Source of the DNA: Mesorhizobium kowhaii
GTDB taxonomy: Bacteria; Pseudomonadota; Alphaproteobacteria; Rhizobiales; Rhizobiaceae
Assembly: GCF_003253745.1 (NCBI RefSeq)
Contig: NZ_MZXV01000070.1
Location: 124,001-188,000, forward strand
DNA: 64,000 nt
Direction of reading: 5' to 3'
Shown here: positions 17,464 to 27,500 of the stretch, piece after piece
How positions within the stretch are numbered: position 1 is the stretch's first letter
Layout of the letters: the number at the start of each line of letters is the position of its first letter
Position numbers and translations under genes: made by a program
The notes under the pieces: generated by a model
The model's database searches: none
What the model was told of the DNA's origin: nothing
The model's input: the letters and a program-made list of their open reading frames with translations, nothing else

Positions 17464-17541
17464 TGCGATAGGGACATAAAATGGCATCCCGCAATCTTGC
17501 GAGCGCATCTCGATCCCATCGAATTTCGCAGTGGAGGTCCC

Positions 17542-18039
17542 ATGTCCGATCTGGTCGCCATAGTCTACCCCACCGAAGCCAAGGCAGAAGAGGTGCGTCA
17601 GCGCCTGTTTGCATTGCAGAAGGAATACCTCATCAACATCAGTGACGCCGTGATTGCGACCAAGACGGAAGCCGGCAATGTGAAGCTCAGTCAGATCATG
17701 AACACGACCGTCGCCGGTGCTGTGTCAGGTAGCTTCTGGGGTTTGCTCATCGGTGTCATTTTCCTCAATCCCGTCATCGGTGTGGCGATCGGCGCCGCTT
17801 CCGGAGCGCTTGGCGGCGCGCTGACCGACGTCGGAATAAACGATGCTTTCATGAAAGATCTGTCGGCCAGCCTGCAGCCGGGAAATGCCGCCTTGTTCGT
17901 GCTCGTTCACGGAATGACCGCCGACAAGGTGCTGAACGAGATCAAGGGGTTTGGTGGCGTCGTGCTCAAGACATCGCTGGACGAGACGAAGGAGCAGATC
18001 CTGCGCGATGCGCTTAGTCAGACGTCCGAGGCTGCGTAA
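17542..18039 (+). CDS. DUF1269 domain membrane protein
   Basis: This 165-aa protein begins MSDLVAIVYPTEAKAEEVRQRLFALQKE, the DUF1269 signature. A hydrophobic glycine-rich hairpin sits near residues 55-95 (GAVSGSFWGLLIGVIFLNPVIGVAIG...). The C-terminal half is a soluble alpha/beta segment. The family is common near stress genes, with no defined biochemistry. GGAGG lies four bases before ATG 17542. It heads a group of plus-strand envelope genes running to 19962. Confidence 0.85.
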   Translation: MSDLVAIVYPTEAKAEEVRQRLFALQKEYLINISDAVIATKTEAGNVKLSQIMNTTVAGAVSGSFWGLLIGVIFLNPVIGVAIGAASGALGGALTDVGINDAFMKDLSASLQPGNAALFVLVHGMTADKVLNEIKGFGGVVLKTSLDETKEQILRDALSQTSEAA

Positions 18040-18105
18040 ATCGGAAGCTTCAGCCGCCGCTCTGGAATCGCGTGAGCCGATCGCCTGGCAACGTGGACAA
18101 GAACG

Positions 18106-18468
18106 ATGGGCGTAATCGAGACTCCTGTTGTACTCACTATAGAGGTCGTCTGTGGCGCCGCGGCGGGCCTCGCTTTGGGGCGGTGGATGGATCTTGGTCT
18201 GGGCTCAAAGGTCGATGCTTTGACGGGCGCGATCGGCGGACTCGCTCTGACCTGGCTGGCCGGACAGCTGCCAGGTGTCAGCCGTTTTGTCGGAAAGGTC
18301 GAAAGCGCAGTGGATGCCACGGCGCGAGGCGTTGGCGTCCTTACCCCGGCAATCCTTGTCGGGGTTGGCATTGCGGGATTGTTAGGCGGCCTCGTCCTTA
18401 CCGCGTGCATCGCCTTTGCTGTAGGCGGAGTCAGGCGTCGAGGGCGATCCGAAGGAGACGTGAGATGA
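18106..18468 (+). CDS. Small glycine-rich membrane protein (paralogue of the gene at 14891)
   Basis: The 120-aa product repeats the blocks seen at 14891 (VEVVCGAAAGLALGRW, AIGGL, GVGIAGLLGGLVL) with a longer linker and a basic tail. Its stop overlaps the start of the Kazal-like lipoprotein gene (ATGA), so the two are translationally coupled. Probable inner-membrane protein; function unknown. It may partner the lipoprotein. Confidence 0.65.
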   Translation: MGVIETPVVLTIEVVCGAAAGLALGRWMDLGLGSKVDALTGAIGGLALTWLAGQLPGVSRFVGKVESAVDATARGVGVLTPAILVGVGIAGLLGGLVLTACIAFAVGGVRRRGRSEGDVR

Positions 18469-18848
18469 AGCAGGTACAAAGCCTGTTTGCCCGCCCGAGC
18501 ACGTGGTTGCTGGTCGCTGCATTGTTGTCGGCATGCACTGTCGCCGTCGATCATCCTCGTCCTGTTCCGCCGCGACCCCAGGCCTGCACCTTCCAGCATG
18601 CGCCCGTTTGCGGTCGACGCGGCGAAAGGCTGCAGACATTTGGCAACGCGTGCATGGCTCGCGCCCAAGGATTCCAGGTGGTGAGCAATGGCCAGTGTCG
18701 CATATCGCGGCCGACGCAAACGGTCGCCTGCACTCGGCAATTTGCCCCGGTTTGCGCGACTAGAAATGGACGCCTGCGCACCTTCTCCAATGCCTGCCTG
18801 GCTCGTACGGATGGCTTTCGGCTCGTTCACGCCGGCCGCTGCCGCTGA
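18465..18848 (+). CDS. Lipoprotein with two tandem Kazal-like domains
   Basis: The 127-aa precursor has a lipobox LLSAC with Cys24 as the lipidation site. A proline-rich linker follows, then two repeats of about 40 residues, each with the pattern C-x7-C, TFxNxC, GF, GxC (first at Cys41). This resembles a four-cysteine Kazal-type protease-inhibitor fold, so a periplasmic or surface role guarding against proteases is possible. GAAGGAG precedes the ATG, which overlaps the previous stop. Inhibitory activity is not shown. Confidence 0.72.
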   Translation: MKQVQSLFARPSTWLLVAALLSACTVAVDHPRPVPPRPQACTFQHAPVCGRRGERLQTFGNACMARAQGFQVVSNGQCRISRPTQTVACTRQFAPVCATRNGRLRTFSNACLARTDGFRLVHAGRCR

Positions 18849-18915
18849 AGCAACCGGCTGCCGACGCTCGGCGATGATTGCAGGCTTCGCGCTCGATCGA
18901 GGGTAGGGCACTCAC

Positions 18916-19962
18916 ATGGCTGAACCGAGCGATCGCCCGATGGTCAACCCTCTGGTGACCGGTATTCTTGTCGGCGCCCTCTTGTACTTTGCCAGACCGA
19001 TCTTCATGCCGTTTGCGTTCTCATTGTTCGTGATTGCACTTGTCTGGCCAATTCAGGTGGCATTGCAGAAGCGGATTCCACGACTATTGGCCTTGCTGAT
19101 TACGCTGCTGCTTACAATCACAGTTATCGTGGTCGTGGGTTCCGCGGTTGTCTGGGGGTTCAGCAAGCTTGCGCAATGGCTGTTCTACAACAGTGATCGA
19201 CTGCAGACGATCTACGCCGACTGGACAACGTGGTTAGAAGGCCATGGGATAGCGATCGTCGGTCCTATCGAGGAACGTTTCAACGTGACCTGGCTCATCG
19301 GCGTTACCCAGGGCCTGATCGGTCGATTGAACAGTACAGCTGGCCTTACCCTGCTTACCTGCATATTTGTAATGCTTGGCTTGCTGGAAGCCGAAGATTT
19401 TCGGTATCGCCTCTGCTTGCCTTCGGCTCAGCCATATGGCGAGTTGCTTCTGCAGATTTGCGGCGAAATCGGCAGCAAGGTTCGCCGCTTCATGATTGTT
19501 CGCAGTATCGCATCCATGCTCACTGGCGTTGTGGTCTGGATGTTCGCGCTCGTTGCCGGACTTGAGCTCGCAACGGCTTGGGGAGCAATAGCTTTTGCAC
19601 TGAACTATATTCCTTTCATTGGACCGCTGATGGCGACGATTTTTCCGACCCTGTTCGCCATCGCGCAGTCCGGCTCCTGGCAATTGGCGCTGGTCGTTTT
19701 CATCGGTTTGAACGTCATCCAATTCATGATCGGCAGCTATATCGAGCCGTCGCTCACGGGCGCCTCGCTGGCGATATCGCCTTTCGCCGTTGTGTTCGCC
19801 GTGTTCTTCTGGAGTTTCATGTGGGGTCTGCCCGGAGCTTTTATTGGTGTGCCAATTCTGATCGTTATCGTCACCTATTGCGCGCACGAACCGGCGACAC
19901 ACTGGATTGCAGCGTTGCTGTCCGGAGGTCATCGCGAATTTGGTTTGCCTCAGGATGATTAA
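18916..19962 (+). CDS. AI-2E family transporter (PerM/TqsA-like membrane protein)
   Basis: This 348-aa polytopic protein has about seven or eight membrane helices and the family regions NYIPFIGPLMATIFPTLFA and GASLAISPFAVVFAVFFWSFMWG..PGAFIGVPI near the C-terminus. Family members include exporters of autoinducer-2 and Na+/H+ exchangers, so the transported species is open. It closes the plus-strand envelope gene group; the next gene lies about 240 bp away. Confidence 0.88.
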   Translation: MAEPSDRPMVNPLVTGILVGALLYFARPIFMPFAFSLFVIALVWPIQVALQKRIPRLLALLITLLLTITVIVVVGSAVVWGFSKLAQWLFYNSDRLQTIYADWTTWLEGHGIAIVGPIEERFNVTWLIGVTQGLIGRLNSTAGLTLLTCIFVMLGLLEAEDFRYRLCLPSAQPYGELLLQICGEIGSKVRRFMIVRSIASMLTGVVVWMFALVAGLELATAWGAIAFALNYIPFIGPLMATIFPTLFAIAQSGSWQLALVVFIGLNVIQFMIGSYIEPSLTGASLAISPFAVVFAVFFWSFMWGLPGAFIGVPILIVIVTYCAHEPATHWIAALLSGGHREFGLPQDD

Positions 19963-20204
19963 CCACAATGGATGAATCGTCAGCATCAAAAAATCTCACA
20001 CTACCTTGAGCTGTAGGCCGGGATGAGTTAAATTGCGCACTTGCGGGAAGATGTTCTTGGAGGAAGGATATCTCTGATGGTTTTGCTGTCAGATGCGCAT
20101 AGCGATCGTGCGAAGAACATTATATATTTTGCGTCGCTAATATATCGAAACATTCATTGCTGCGATATAGGACGGAGATCGGAGGGTTCGTCGAGGTCGC
20201 CGTC

Positions 20205-21341
20205 GTGACCGCAAATGTAGCGCGGACGACGCCCGTCGCCTTGGCGGAACATATGGCCCCAGCAACAGCTGTTCGCGCCACAATTGAGCCGCCGCCGGTC
20301 GTCCCGGGACATGTTTCGGTCCCCCGCTTCGAATTCTCAACCCGGGAACTCCCCCCGGGGGATCAGTTTGCGGCCTGGCGCCACAGTTTCGCGGCTATGC
20401 TCGACTTTGCCGAGCCGGACGAAACGAGCGCGGGGTTTGCCGGCACGCAGGTCGTCTGGGATCTCGGCGACCTTGCCTTGGCACAGGTCAGTACCAAGGG
20501 CTTGGGTTTTGCCGGCCTGGCCGGACATATCCGCCGAAATCCAATCGACCACTGGCTGCTAACCCTGCTCAGCGAAGGCAGCTCGCAGACGACTACTCCA
20601 TCCCGTTCATTCGACGGCGGCGCCGGATCGGTGCAGGTGCATCCGCTTGGACGGGCGTTCGAGGGGCATGTCACAGACAGCGAAATGCTGTTGCTGTTTG
20701 TACCCCGCGACTTCTACCGCGACATGGCCTATGTTCTCGACGCCGCCGAGTTCTCCGCGCTCGATCGAGGCATGGGGCGGCTGCTTGCCGACTATCTCAC
20801 GAGCCTTGCCCTGCGGCTTCCAACATTGGACGTCACTGACGTTCCTGGGCTGGTAGCTGCCACTCGAGCGATGATCCTTGCCTGCTTCGCGCCCTCTCCC
20901 GAAAATCTCGGCGAGGCGCACGAGCCGATCACCGCTGCCATGCTCGAGCGCGCCCGTTGCTTCGTGCAAGCGCATCTCTTCGATCCATATCTGGATGCCA
21001 AGGCATTGCGCCACGAACTCGGGATATCCCGTTCGCGGCTCTACCGCCTCTTTGAGACGTCGGGAGGGGTCATGCACTACATCCAGCACCGGCGCCTCCT
21101 GGCCGCCCGAGCAGCACTCGCCGACCCAACCGACCATCGCCGAATTCTTGATATCGGGGAGGAGCACGGTTTCGGTGACGGAGCGGAGTTCAGCCGCGCC
21201 TTCAAACGCGAGTTCGGATGCCGCCCGAGCGATGTGCGAGAGGGGATCAACAACGGTCGATCGAACTGGCAGACCGACGACGAGCAGAACGCTGCTCCTG
21301 GCGAACGATTGGGCCTGCTGCTTCGCCGGCTACAGGCATGA
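20205..21341 (+). CDS. AraC family transcriptional regulator
   Basis: The protein has an N-terminal AraC-binding-like domain and a C-terminal double helix-turn-helix (residues about 265-365: LFDPYLDAKALRHELGISRSRLYRLFE ... GFGDGAEFSRAFKREFGCRPSDVR). I chose GTG 20205 (378 aa), which has GAGG eight bases upstream. The frame stays open to a TTG at 20157, and ATG 20252 is not in frame. It converges with the minus-strand glycan/efflux run and may regulate it (inference). Confidence 0.82.
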   Translation: MTANVARTTPVALAEHMAPATAVRATIEPPPVVPGHVSVPRFEFSTRELPPGDQFAAWRHSFAAMLDFAEPDETSAGFAGTQVVWDLGDLALAQVSTKGLGFAGLAGHIRRNPIDHWLLTLLSEGSSQTTTPSRSFDGGAGSVQVHPLGRAFEGHVTDSEMLLLFVPRDFYRDMAYVLDAAEFSALDRGMGRLLADYLTSLALRLPTLDVTDVPGLVAATRAMILACFAPSPENLGEAHEPITAAMLERARCFVQAHLFDPYLDAKALRHELGISRSRLYRLFETSGGVMHYIQHRRLLAARAALADPTDHRRILDIGEEHGFGDGAEFSRAFKREFGCRPSDVREGINNGRSNWQTDDEQNAAPGERLGLLLRRLQA

Positions 21342-21411
21342 CCACAGACCATTCAGGACGCGGGTGGCGGCAAGTTCGACAGCGGAAATAGGCTTGTGTC
21401 CAGATTTGACC

Positions 21412-21660
21412 TTACGAGGCTGGCGGCGACACCATCATTTCCGCGTGGCAATTGGCGCAGCGCGCGCTCGTCTCGACAATCTCCGCCTCGCTCGCGCGCA
21501 GCTCCCGGCGGCATTTCGGGCAAGTGAGGCCTGCTGGCGTCTCCGCAAAATCAAACTGCGGGCCGACATAAGCGCAGAGCATGTGATGAACGACCGGGGA
21601 AAATACCAGGCGAGCAGCCCCGCACTCCGGACAAACCGACTGATCCGCCTCGATCTGCAT
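21412..21660 (-). CDS. Small zinc-ribbon protein
   Basis: This 82-aa product has three CxxC pairs (CPEC, CPKC, CANC) plus HH and a single Cys (VVHHMLCAYVG), so it is probably a two-ribbon zinc protein. The spacing recalls the TackOD1 type of metal-binding domain, which I offer tentatively. It is the last gene of the run with a processive glycosyltransferase and a HlyD-like protein, 26 bp downstream of the latter. A regulatory or scaffold role in glycan synthesis is possible. Confidence 0.65.
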   Translation of the reverse strand: MQIEADQSVCPECGAARLVFSPVVHHMLCAYVGPQFDFAETPAGLTCPKCRRELRASEAEIVETSARCANCHAEMMVSPPAS

Positions 21661-21686
21661 TGGGTTGCGCGCCTCCGACGTGACAG

Positions 21687-22742
21687 TTAGCGAAGCCCGA
21701 GAAAATCAACTAGCGCGGCGGCTGCGCGGGCGGCGACACCTGTATAGTACATGTGGACGTCGACGGTGGCGTTTAAGGCAGGCGTCACCGCGCCCGGACT
21801 GAATCGGACGCGTGCGATCTGCGCCGACTGACCAACGGGCTGACCAACAGTCCGCTCCGCGCCGAGCACGTCGGAGACCGGCAAAATCTCGGCGATCACG
21901 CCCAAGATTCGCCTATTGCCGAACAGCACGAAGACGTCGTCGCCCACTGTCGGATCGACCAAGCGATGGTTTGGAACGTACCAGTCGACGTAGATGTCCG
22001 TCGTATCGTAAATTTCGGCAATGGCAGTGCCCGCCACCAGCGACTGCCCGATGCGCGCGAAGCGCCGCGACACGATGCCGGCGATCGGCGCGACAACCCG
22101 GCCATCGGCGAACTCACGCTCGGTCTGGTCGAGGTGCTGCTGCAGCCGCTGACGGAATGCGCTCAAGGATTCGATCTGGACGGAAGCCTCCGCGGCTTCC
22201 GCCTCCTGCGAGGCGACGGCTTTGAGCGCCTGCGCGCGCTCTCTGAGAACCTCGATCTGGAAGGAGAGGCTCACGCTCGCGGACGAAGGGGCAGCTTCGA
22301 GGCGTTTCACCGCCTCCTCAGTGAGTCGCAGGTAGGAGCGCGTCGCATCAAGAGAGTCCCGCGCGACACGCGCCCTAATCCGCAGCTCGGCCTCGCGGCC
22401 TGCAAGGTCGGCCAGCGCGCGCATGTAGGTCGCGACGATCTCGTCCTGTTGCGGCGAGCGGACTTGCGCAATCTCGTCGCCGGCGCTGATCTTGTCGCCA
22501 GGCGCCACATGAGTGTCGGTGACCTGCACAACATAGGGGAGCGACACCAGCTGTCGGGGCGCCGAGACGATGCCGGGTCCGCCGAGAAAGACGAGTGGCG
22601 CGCCGAAATAAACGATGACGACGGCGAGTAATCCGAAGACGCCCGTGCCGTAGACCATGCGAACGAACCGTCCGGCCGTGCGCCGGCGGCTCTCGATCGG
22701 ATCGGGAACATTGGGATCAAGGCGGTTGAGCCCGATGCTCAT
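21687..22742 (-). CDS. HlyD family membrane-fusion protein
   Basis: The 351-aa protein has one N-terminal membrane anchor (about residues 30-52), a split lipoyl-like domain (VAPGDKISAGDEIAQVRSPQ and VVAPIAGIVSRRFARIGQSLVAGT) and an intervening coiled-coil hairpin. Such proteins span the periplasm. The upstream gene, 10 bp away, encodes a processive glycosyltransferase. The pair resembles BgsB/BgsA- or Alg44-type synthase partners, so export of a polysaccharide is more likely than drug efflux. The polymer is unknown. Confidence 0.82.
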   Translation of the reverse strand: MSIGLNRLDPNVPDPIESRRRTAGRFVRMVYGTGVFGLLAVVIVYFGAPLVFLGGPGIVSAPRQLVSLPYVVQVTDTHVAPGDKISAGDEIAQVRSPQQDEIVATYMRALADLAGREAELRIRARVARDSLDATRSYLRLTEEAVKRLEAAPSSASVSLSFQIEVLRERAQALKAVASQEAEAAEASVQIESLSAFRQRLQQHLDQTEREFADGRVVAPIAGIVSRRFARIGQSLVAGTAIAEIYDTTDIYVDWYVPNHRLVDPTVGDDVFVLFGNRRILGVIAEILPVSDVLGAERTVGQPVGQSAQIARVRFSPGAVTPALNATVDVHMYYTGVAARAAAALVDFLGLR

Positions 22743-22752
22743 CTGTTTCGTC

Positions 22753-24045
22753 TCAGCCCCGGCCGCTCAAGAGCGCTCGGCGAACGCGCGGCGGCACGAA
22801 GTCGTCATGCCGTGAAGTAGCGAACAAGATTTCGGCGGAGTAGGTCACGAACCGCGCGCACTTCATGACGATACCCTGGTAGAGCGGGAAGATCAGCGCG
22901 ACCGAGAAGCTAAAGAAACTGGCGGATCTGTTAAACAAAGCGAAGGCGAGCGCAACATTGAACAGCGATATGACAAGCATGAGTACATAGACGGCCCCAA
23001 GAAAAAGCGTCGCATTCCCGCCAAACACCGCGACAATGTAAATCAAATAAAATGGAAACATGAGTGTAGGAATCAAGTCGAGGACGATAAAGTCCAGTCT
23101 TTGAAGCGTATCCGGCAGCCGTTCACGCGGGTGGAACAGACTGAATTCGCCATACATCATGAAGCGGATTCGCAAGGCGTCCCGATCCCAGCGCGCCCGT
23201 TGCCGCAACAGACTGACGGGGTTGTCCGGAACGGCTGTGGTTGCCCAGGCATCCGGCACGAAGCGGACAGCATGGCCCAAGCGGCGCAGGCGCAGGGTGA
23301 ATTCCAGATCCTCGCCGGGACCGACATCGAGCCCGCCTCGCCGCATGAAGACGTCGCGCCGGTACATCGAGCAGGCCCCGGAGCAGCACGCGATGGCCTC
23401 GATCATATCGAGGAAAGAACGTCCCGCGGACAGCGACATCAGATACTCGACGCTCTGAAGCCCGGTCGTCAGCGTGTCGCGCTCATTGGTGACGTCGATG
23501 TTGCAACTCGCGGCGGCCACGCGCGGATCGCGTAAAACACCGGCCATCCGCGCCAACGTCGTCGGATCGAAGGTCGTATCCGAGTCCGCGGTCAGCAGCA
23601 GATCGCCGCGGGCGAATCGCGCCGCCGCGTTCACGGCCGCGCTGCGGCCGCAGCGCGTGCCGTGGCAGATGACCATATCCACCTCGCCGCGCGCGCGAGC
23701 ACGTTCAGCGATCGCGCGGGTCGCATCGGTGGACCCGTCATCGACGACGATGATCTCGAGCGGCGGCAAGGTCTGCCGGCGCAGTGAAGCGATCGAGCGG
23801 TCGAGCCCGGCGGCGCCGTTGAAGGCCGGCAGGATGACGCTGACTGAAGCGCCGCCGGGCGGCGTGCGGCTATGGCTGGGCCCTCTCAGCATGATGAGCA
23901 GAGCAAGCGAGATCAAAGACAACGTGTAGCGGGGAATGTCGAAGATCAGCGCCGCAAACATCAGCGAGAACAAGTTCGTTCCGGCTAGATGCTGCGCCAA
24001 CTCGAACACGCGGACCCCTACGCTGTTCTGGCCGCTGGCAGCCAT
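22753..24045 (-). CDS. Processive family 2 glycosyltransferase (membrane polysaccharide synthase)
   Basis: The 430-aa protein has an N-terminal membrane segment, a GT-A domain and three or four C-terminal helices. All processive-synthase motifs are visible: DDGS at 102-105, DSD at 154-156, GED at 244-246 and QRARW at 282-286. It thus resembles cellulose, curdlan or mixed-linkage glucan synthases, but it is short and has no PilZ domain or long c-di-GMP-binding tail. It overlaps the preceding HdeD gene by 28 bp and precedes the HlyD-type partner. Product unknown. Confidence 0.88.
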   Translation of the reverse strand: MAASGQNSVGVRVFELAQHLAGTNLFSLMFAALIFDIPRYTLSLISLALLIMLRGPSHSRTPPGGASVSVILPAFNGAAGLDRSIASLRRQTLPPLEIIVVDDGSTDATRAIAERARARGEVDMVICHGTRCGRSAAVNAAARFARGDLLLTADSDTTFDPTTLARMAGVLRDPRVAAASCNIDVTNERDTLTTGLQSVEYLMSLSAGRSFLDMIEAIACCSGACSMYRRDVFMRRGGLDVGPGEDLEFTLRLRRLGHAVRFVPDAWATTAVPDNPVSLLRQRARWDRDALRIRFMMYGEFSLFHPRERLPDTLQRLDFIVLDLIPTLMFPFYLIYIVAVFGGNATLFLGAVYVLMLVISLFNVALAFALFNRSASFFSFSVALIFPLYQGIVMKCARFVTYSAEILFATSRHDDFVPPRVRRALLSGRG

Positions 24046-24566
24046 CCGTATGTCAGCCAGGCAATGCCATGCGAGATGAGGTCAATACCGAGCAAAAGTC
24101 CAAGCACCCAAAGACCGGTCGTGGGCCATCCAGTGAGGATGACAAGGCCAGCCAGAACTCCGAATGCTCCGGACAGAACCATTGTCCAGCCGACATTGCT
24201 CCAATGCTTGATGCCGACAAAAAGGCGCACGATGCCGGAGGCCACGAGCAGCAGTCCGAGGATGTAAGTCAGGACCAAGGCGCCGGAGACGGGTTGATTC
24301 AAGACCGTCGCGCCGAAAATGATATACAGCATGCCAAGGACGAACTGCCATACGAAGCCGCCCCATCCCTTCATCCAGAAGGCGTGCATCATTTCGAACG
24401 CACCCACGACAATGGCGGTGACACCAATGACTATCGCGCTGATCATGGTGGCCAGTGCTATGTCGCCCAAGACGAACACTCCCGCAACAATCAGCATAAG
24501 GCCAAGCAGGAGACGAACCGACGTGGGCGGCACGGTCGATGCTGTTCCATTCTCATAGGCGGTCAT
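24018..24566 (-). CDS. HdeD family acid-resistance membrane protein, copy 1
   Basis: This 182-aa protein has six predicted helices and the DUF308/HdeD pattern (GLMLIVAGVFVLGDIALATMIS, FWMKGWGGFVWQFVLGMLYIIFG). HdeD contributes to acid resistance at high cell density in E. coli. Its ATG overlaps the end of the RND pump gene by 4 bp and its end overlaps the glycosyltransferase gene, so it is translationally embedded between them. A second HdeD gene lies on the other side of the pump genes. Confidence 0.87.
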   Translation of the reverse strand: MTAYENGTASTVPPTSVRLLLGLMLIVAGVFVLGDIALATMISAIVIGVTAIVVGAFEMMHAFWMKGWGGFVWQFVLGMLYIIFGATVLNQPVSGALVLTYILGLLLVASGIVRLFVGIKHWSNVGWTMVLSGAFGVLAGLVILTGWPTTGLWVLGLLLGIDLISHGIAWLTYGWLPAARTA

Positions 24567-27500
24567 AGCTTCCTCCTCGATTGAGGGACTAACTCATCAT
24601 CGGTGGTTCCATTTCTGCTTTCGGTCGTGGAAGAGCCCCATTCCGCCATGCGCTGGATCACCGCGAACAGGGTCGGGATGATAAAGAGGCCGATCGTTGT
24701 TGCGGCCAACATGCCGCCAAAGATTGTGACGCCCACCGCCTGGCGAGCGCCAGCGCCGGCGCCAGTGGACACCGCCAAGGGCACAATGCCCAAAATGAAG
24801 GACAGAGCCGTCATCATCACGGCGCGGAAGCGCTGCTCGGCACCGAGCCTTGCTGCCTCAGCGATCGGCCGCCCCTCCTCACGGCGCTCCTTGGCGAATT
24901 CGACGATCAGGATGGCGTTCTTGGACGCCAGCCCGATGAGAAGCACGATGGCGATCTGCGCGTAGAGGCTGTTTTGCAGTCCGAAAAGCGTGAGCGCCGC
25001 GGTCGCGCCGAACAAGGCGGCTCCGAGCGACACGATGACGGCGATGGGCAGGGTCCAGCTCTCGTACTGCGCTACCAGGAACAGATAGGCGAACAGAAAG
25101 GCCAGTCCGAAGATGATGGTCTCCTGTCCGCTGCTGCGCCGCTCCTGGAAGGACAGGCCGGACCATTCGTACCCATAGCCGGCCGGCAGCGCCTTAGCCG
25201 CCACGCGTTCGATAGCGTCCATCGCCGCTCCGGAACTGCCGCCAGGCGCGACCTGCCCGTTGATCGGTGCCGATACCGAGAGGTTGTAGCGGGAGATGAC
25301 GAAGGGCGCGAGGACGGTGCTGGTCGACACCACCGCCCTGAGCGGCACCATTGCACCCGCCCGGCTGCGCACATGGAGATTGAGGATATCCTCGGCGTCC
25401 CCGCGATGCTCGGCGTCAGCCTGGAGATTAACCTGGAAGACCCGCCCCTGCAGCGTGAAGTCATTCACGTAGCGCGACCCGAAGCTGGCGCCGATCGTCG
25501 AATAGATATCGGACACACTCACGCCAAGCGCTTCGGCGCGGGTCCGGTCGACATCGACGTAAATCTGCGGCACATCGGCGCTGAAGGTTGTCGCCACGCC
25601 ACCGATTTCCGGCGCCTGGTTGATCGCCGCAACGAATCCGCGCACCACCTCCGCAATCTCCTCCGGCGACTGCCCCTGCAACGCCTGGAGGCGCAGGTCG
25701 AGTCCGCCGACCGCGCCGATTCCGGAAATGGCTGGCGGCGAAAAGACAGCGACATTTGCGCCCGCAATGGTCGAGAACTGCGCGCGCAATCTTGCAAGCA
25801 TGGCGTCCAGCCGCAGGTCCGGCGTGTTGCGCTGGTCCCAGGGATCCAGCGCCGCGACCACCATCGCTCCGTTGGGAGATTGCGTCCCCTGCACGATGCT
25901 GAAGCCGGCGACCGAAATGACGTTCTCGACGCCTTTCGTCGCCGAGAGCGTCTTTTGAACCTCGCCCACAATAGCCCGCGTGCGATCGAGCGAGGCGGCG
26001 TTCGGAAGCTGGATATCCACAAACAGGGCACCTTGGTCCTCGTCCGGGAGAAAGGTGGCGGGCAGGCTGCCGAGCAGCAGGTAGGCGCCCAGGAAGCAGG
26101 CGGCGAGCGCGGCGAGAGGTATGATCCACAGCCGCACCAGGAACCCGACCACCCGCCCATACCAGACGCGCGTCGCATCCAGGAGGCGCGCGAACCAGCC
26201 GAGTGGACCGCGCCGGTATCCGCGCTGTCCGCGTCTCAGCAGGATCGCGCTGAGTGCGGGGCTGAGCGTCAGACCGACAAATGACGAGAGAACCAGCGCC
26301 GCCGACAACGTGATCGCGAACTGACGGTAGAGCTGCCCGCTTATGCCCGAGAGAAAAGCTGTCGGGGTCACCACGGCGAGGAGCACGAGCGTGGTGGAAA
26401 TGATCGGCCCGGTGATCTGCCCCATTGCCTTGCGAGCCGCCGCCGCCGTTTCGATCGTGGGGTCGTCCTCCATGACATGCTTGACATTCTCGACGACAAG
26501 GATCGCGTCATCCGCGACCAGTCCGATGGCCAGCACCAGGGCGAGCAGCGAGATCGAGTTTATCGAGTATCCAAACGCCAGCAGGACGGCGATGGCGCCC
26601 AGCATCGAGACGGGCATGGCCAGTGCCGAAACCAAGGTGGCGCGCCAGTCCTGCAGGAACAGGTATGTGACGACGAGCACGATGAGGAAAGCCTCGCCCA
26701 GGATACGCGCGATCAGCGAAAGGCTCGTCCGGACGAAACGCGTTGCATCGTAGACGACCTGGTATTGGAGGCCGGGCGGGAACCCGGATGAAAGGCGCTG
26801 GAGCTCGGCGAGCACGGCATTGGCGGTCTGGATGGCGTTGGCCCCAGGCGCCTGGTTTATCTGCAACATCGCCGTTTCGTGCCCAGCGAAGCTCGCGCTC
26901 GATGAGTAATTCCGGGCGCCGAGTTCGATGCGGGCGATGTCGCGCAGCCGTACGATCGCTCCGGCCTCCCCGGTGCGCACGACGATGTCGCCGAATTCAT
27001 CCGTGCTCATGAGCCGGCCGCGGGCCACAAGCGTATATTGTAGCTCGGTGCCTTCCCGCGCCGGCGGGGCGCCGGCCTGGCCGAGCGAGGCCTGGATGTT
27101 CTGCCGCTGGATGGCAGCCGCCACGTCATCGGCGGTTATGCCGAGCGCATCCATGCGCGCCGGATTTATCCATACACGCACGAGTATTCGGACGCGCCGA
27201 CGACGGAAGCCTCGCCGACGCCCGCGACGCGCGAGATCGCATCGGCGATTGTCGTCGAGGTGAAATTGGTGATCTGCAGCACGTCGAGCTTGCTGTCAGG
27301 AGAATAGAAGGCAATGCCGAGCACGAAGTCGGGCGAGCGCGACCGCACCGACACGCCTTGCTGGGTTACCGCGGCCGGCAACTGGGAAATCGCCAGTTGC
27401 GCCCTGTTCTGCACATTGACCTGCGCAATGTCAGGATTTGTCCCCACTTCGAACGTCACGGACAGCGAATATTGCCCGGCATTCGAACTCGTCGACGACA

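Noticed and set aside
20157..20204. An N-terminal extension of the AraC regulator to TTG 20157
   Set aside because: TTG has no ribosome site, while GTG 20205 has GAGG at good spacing; the true start still needs proof.
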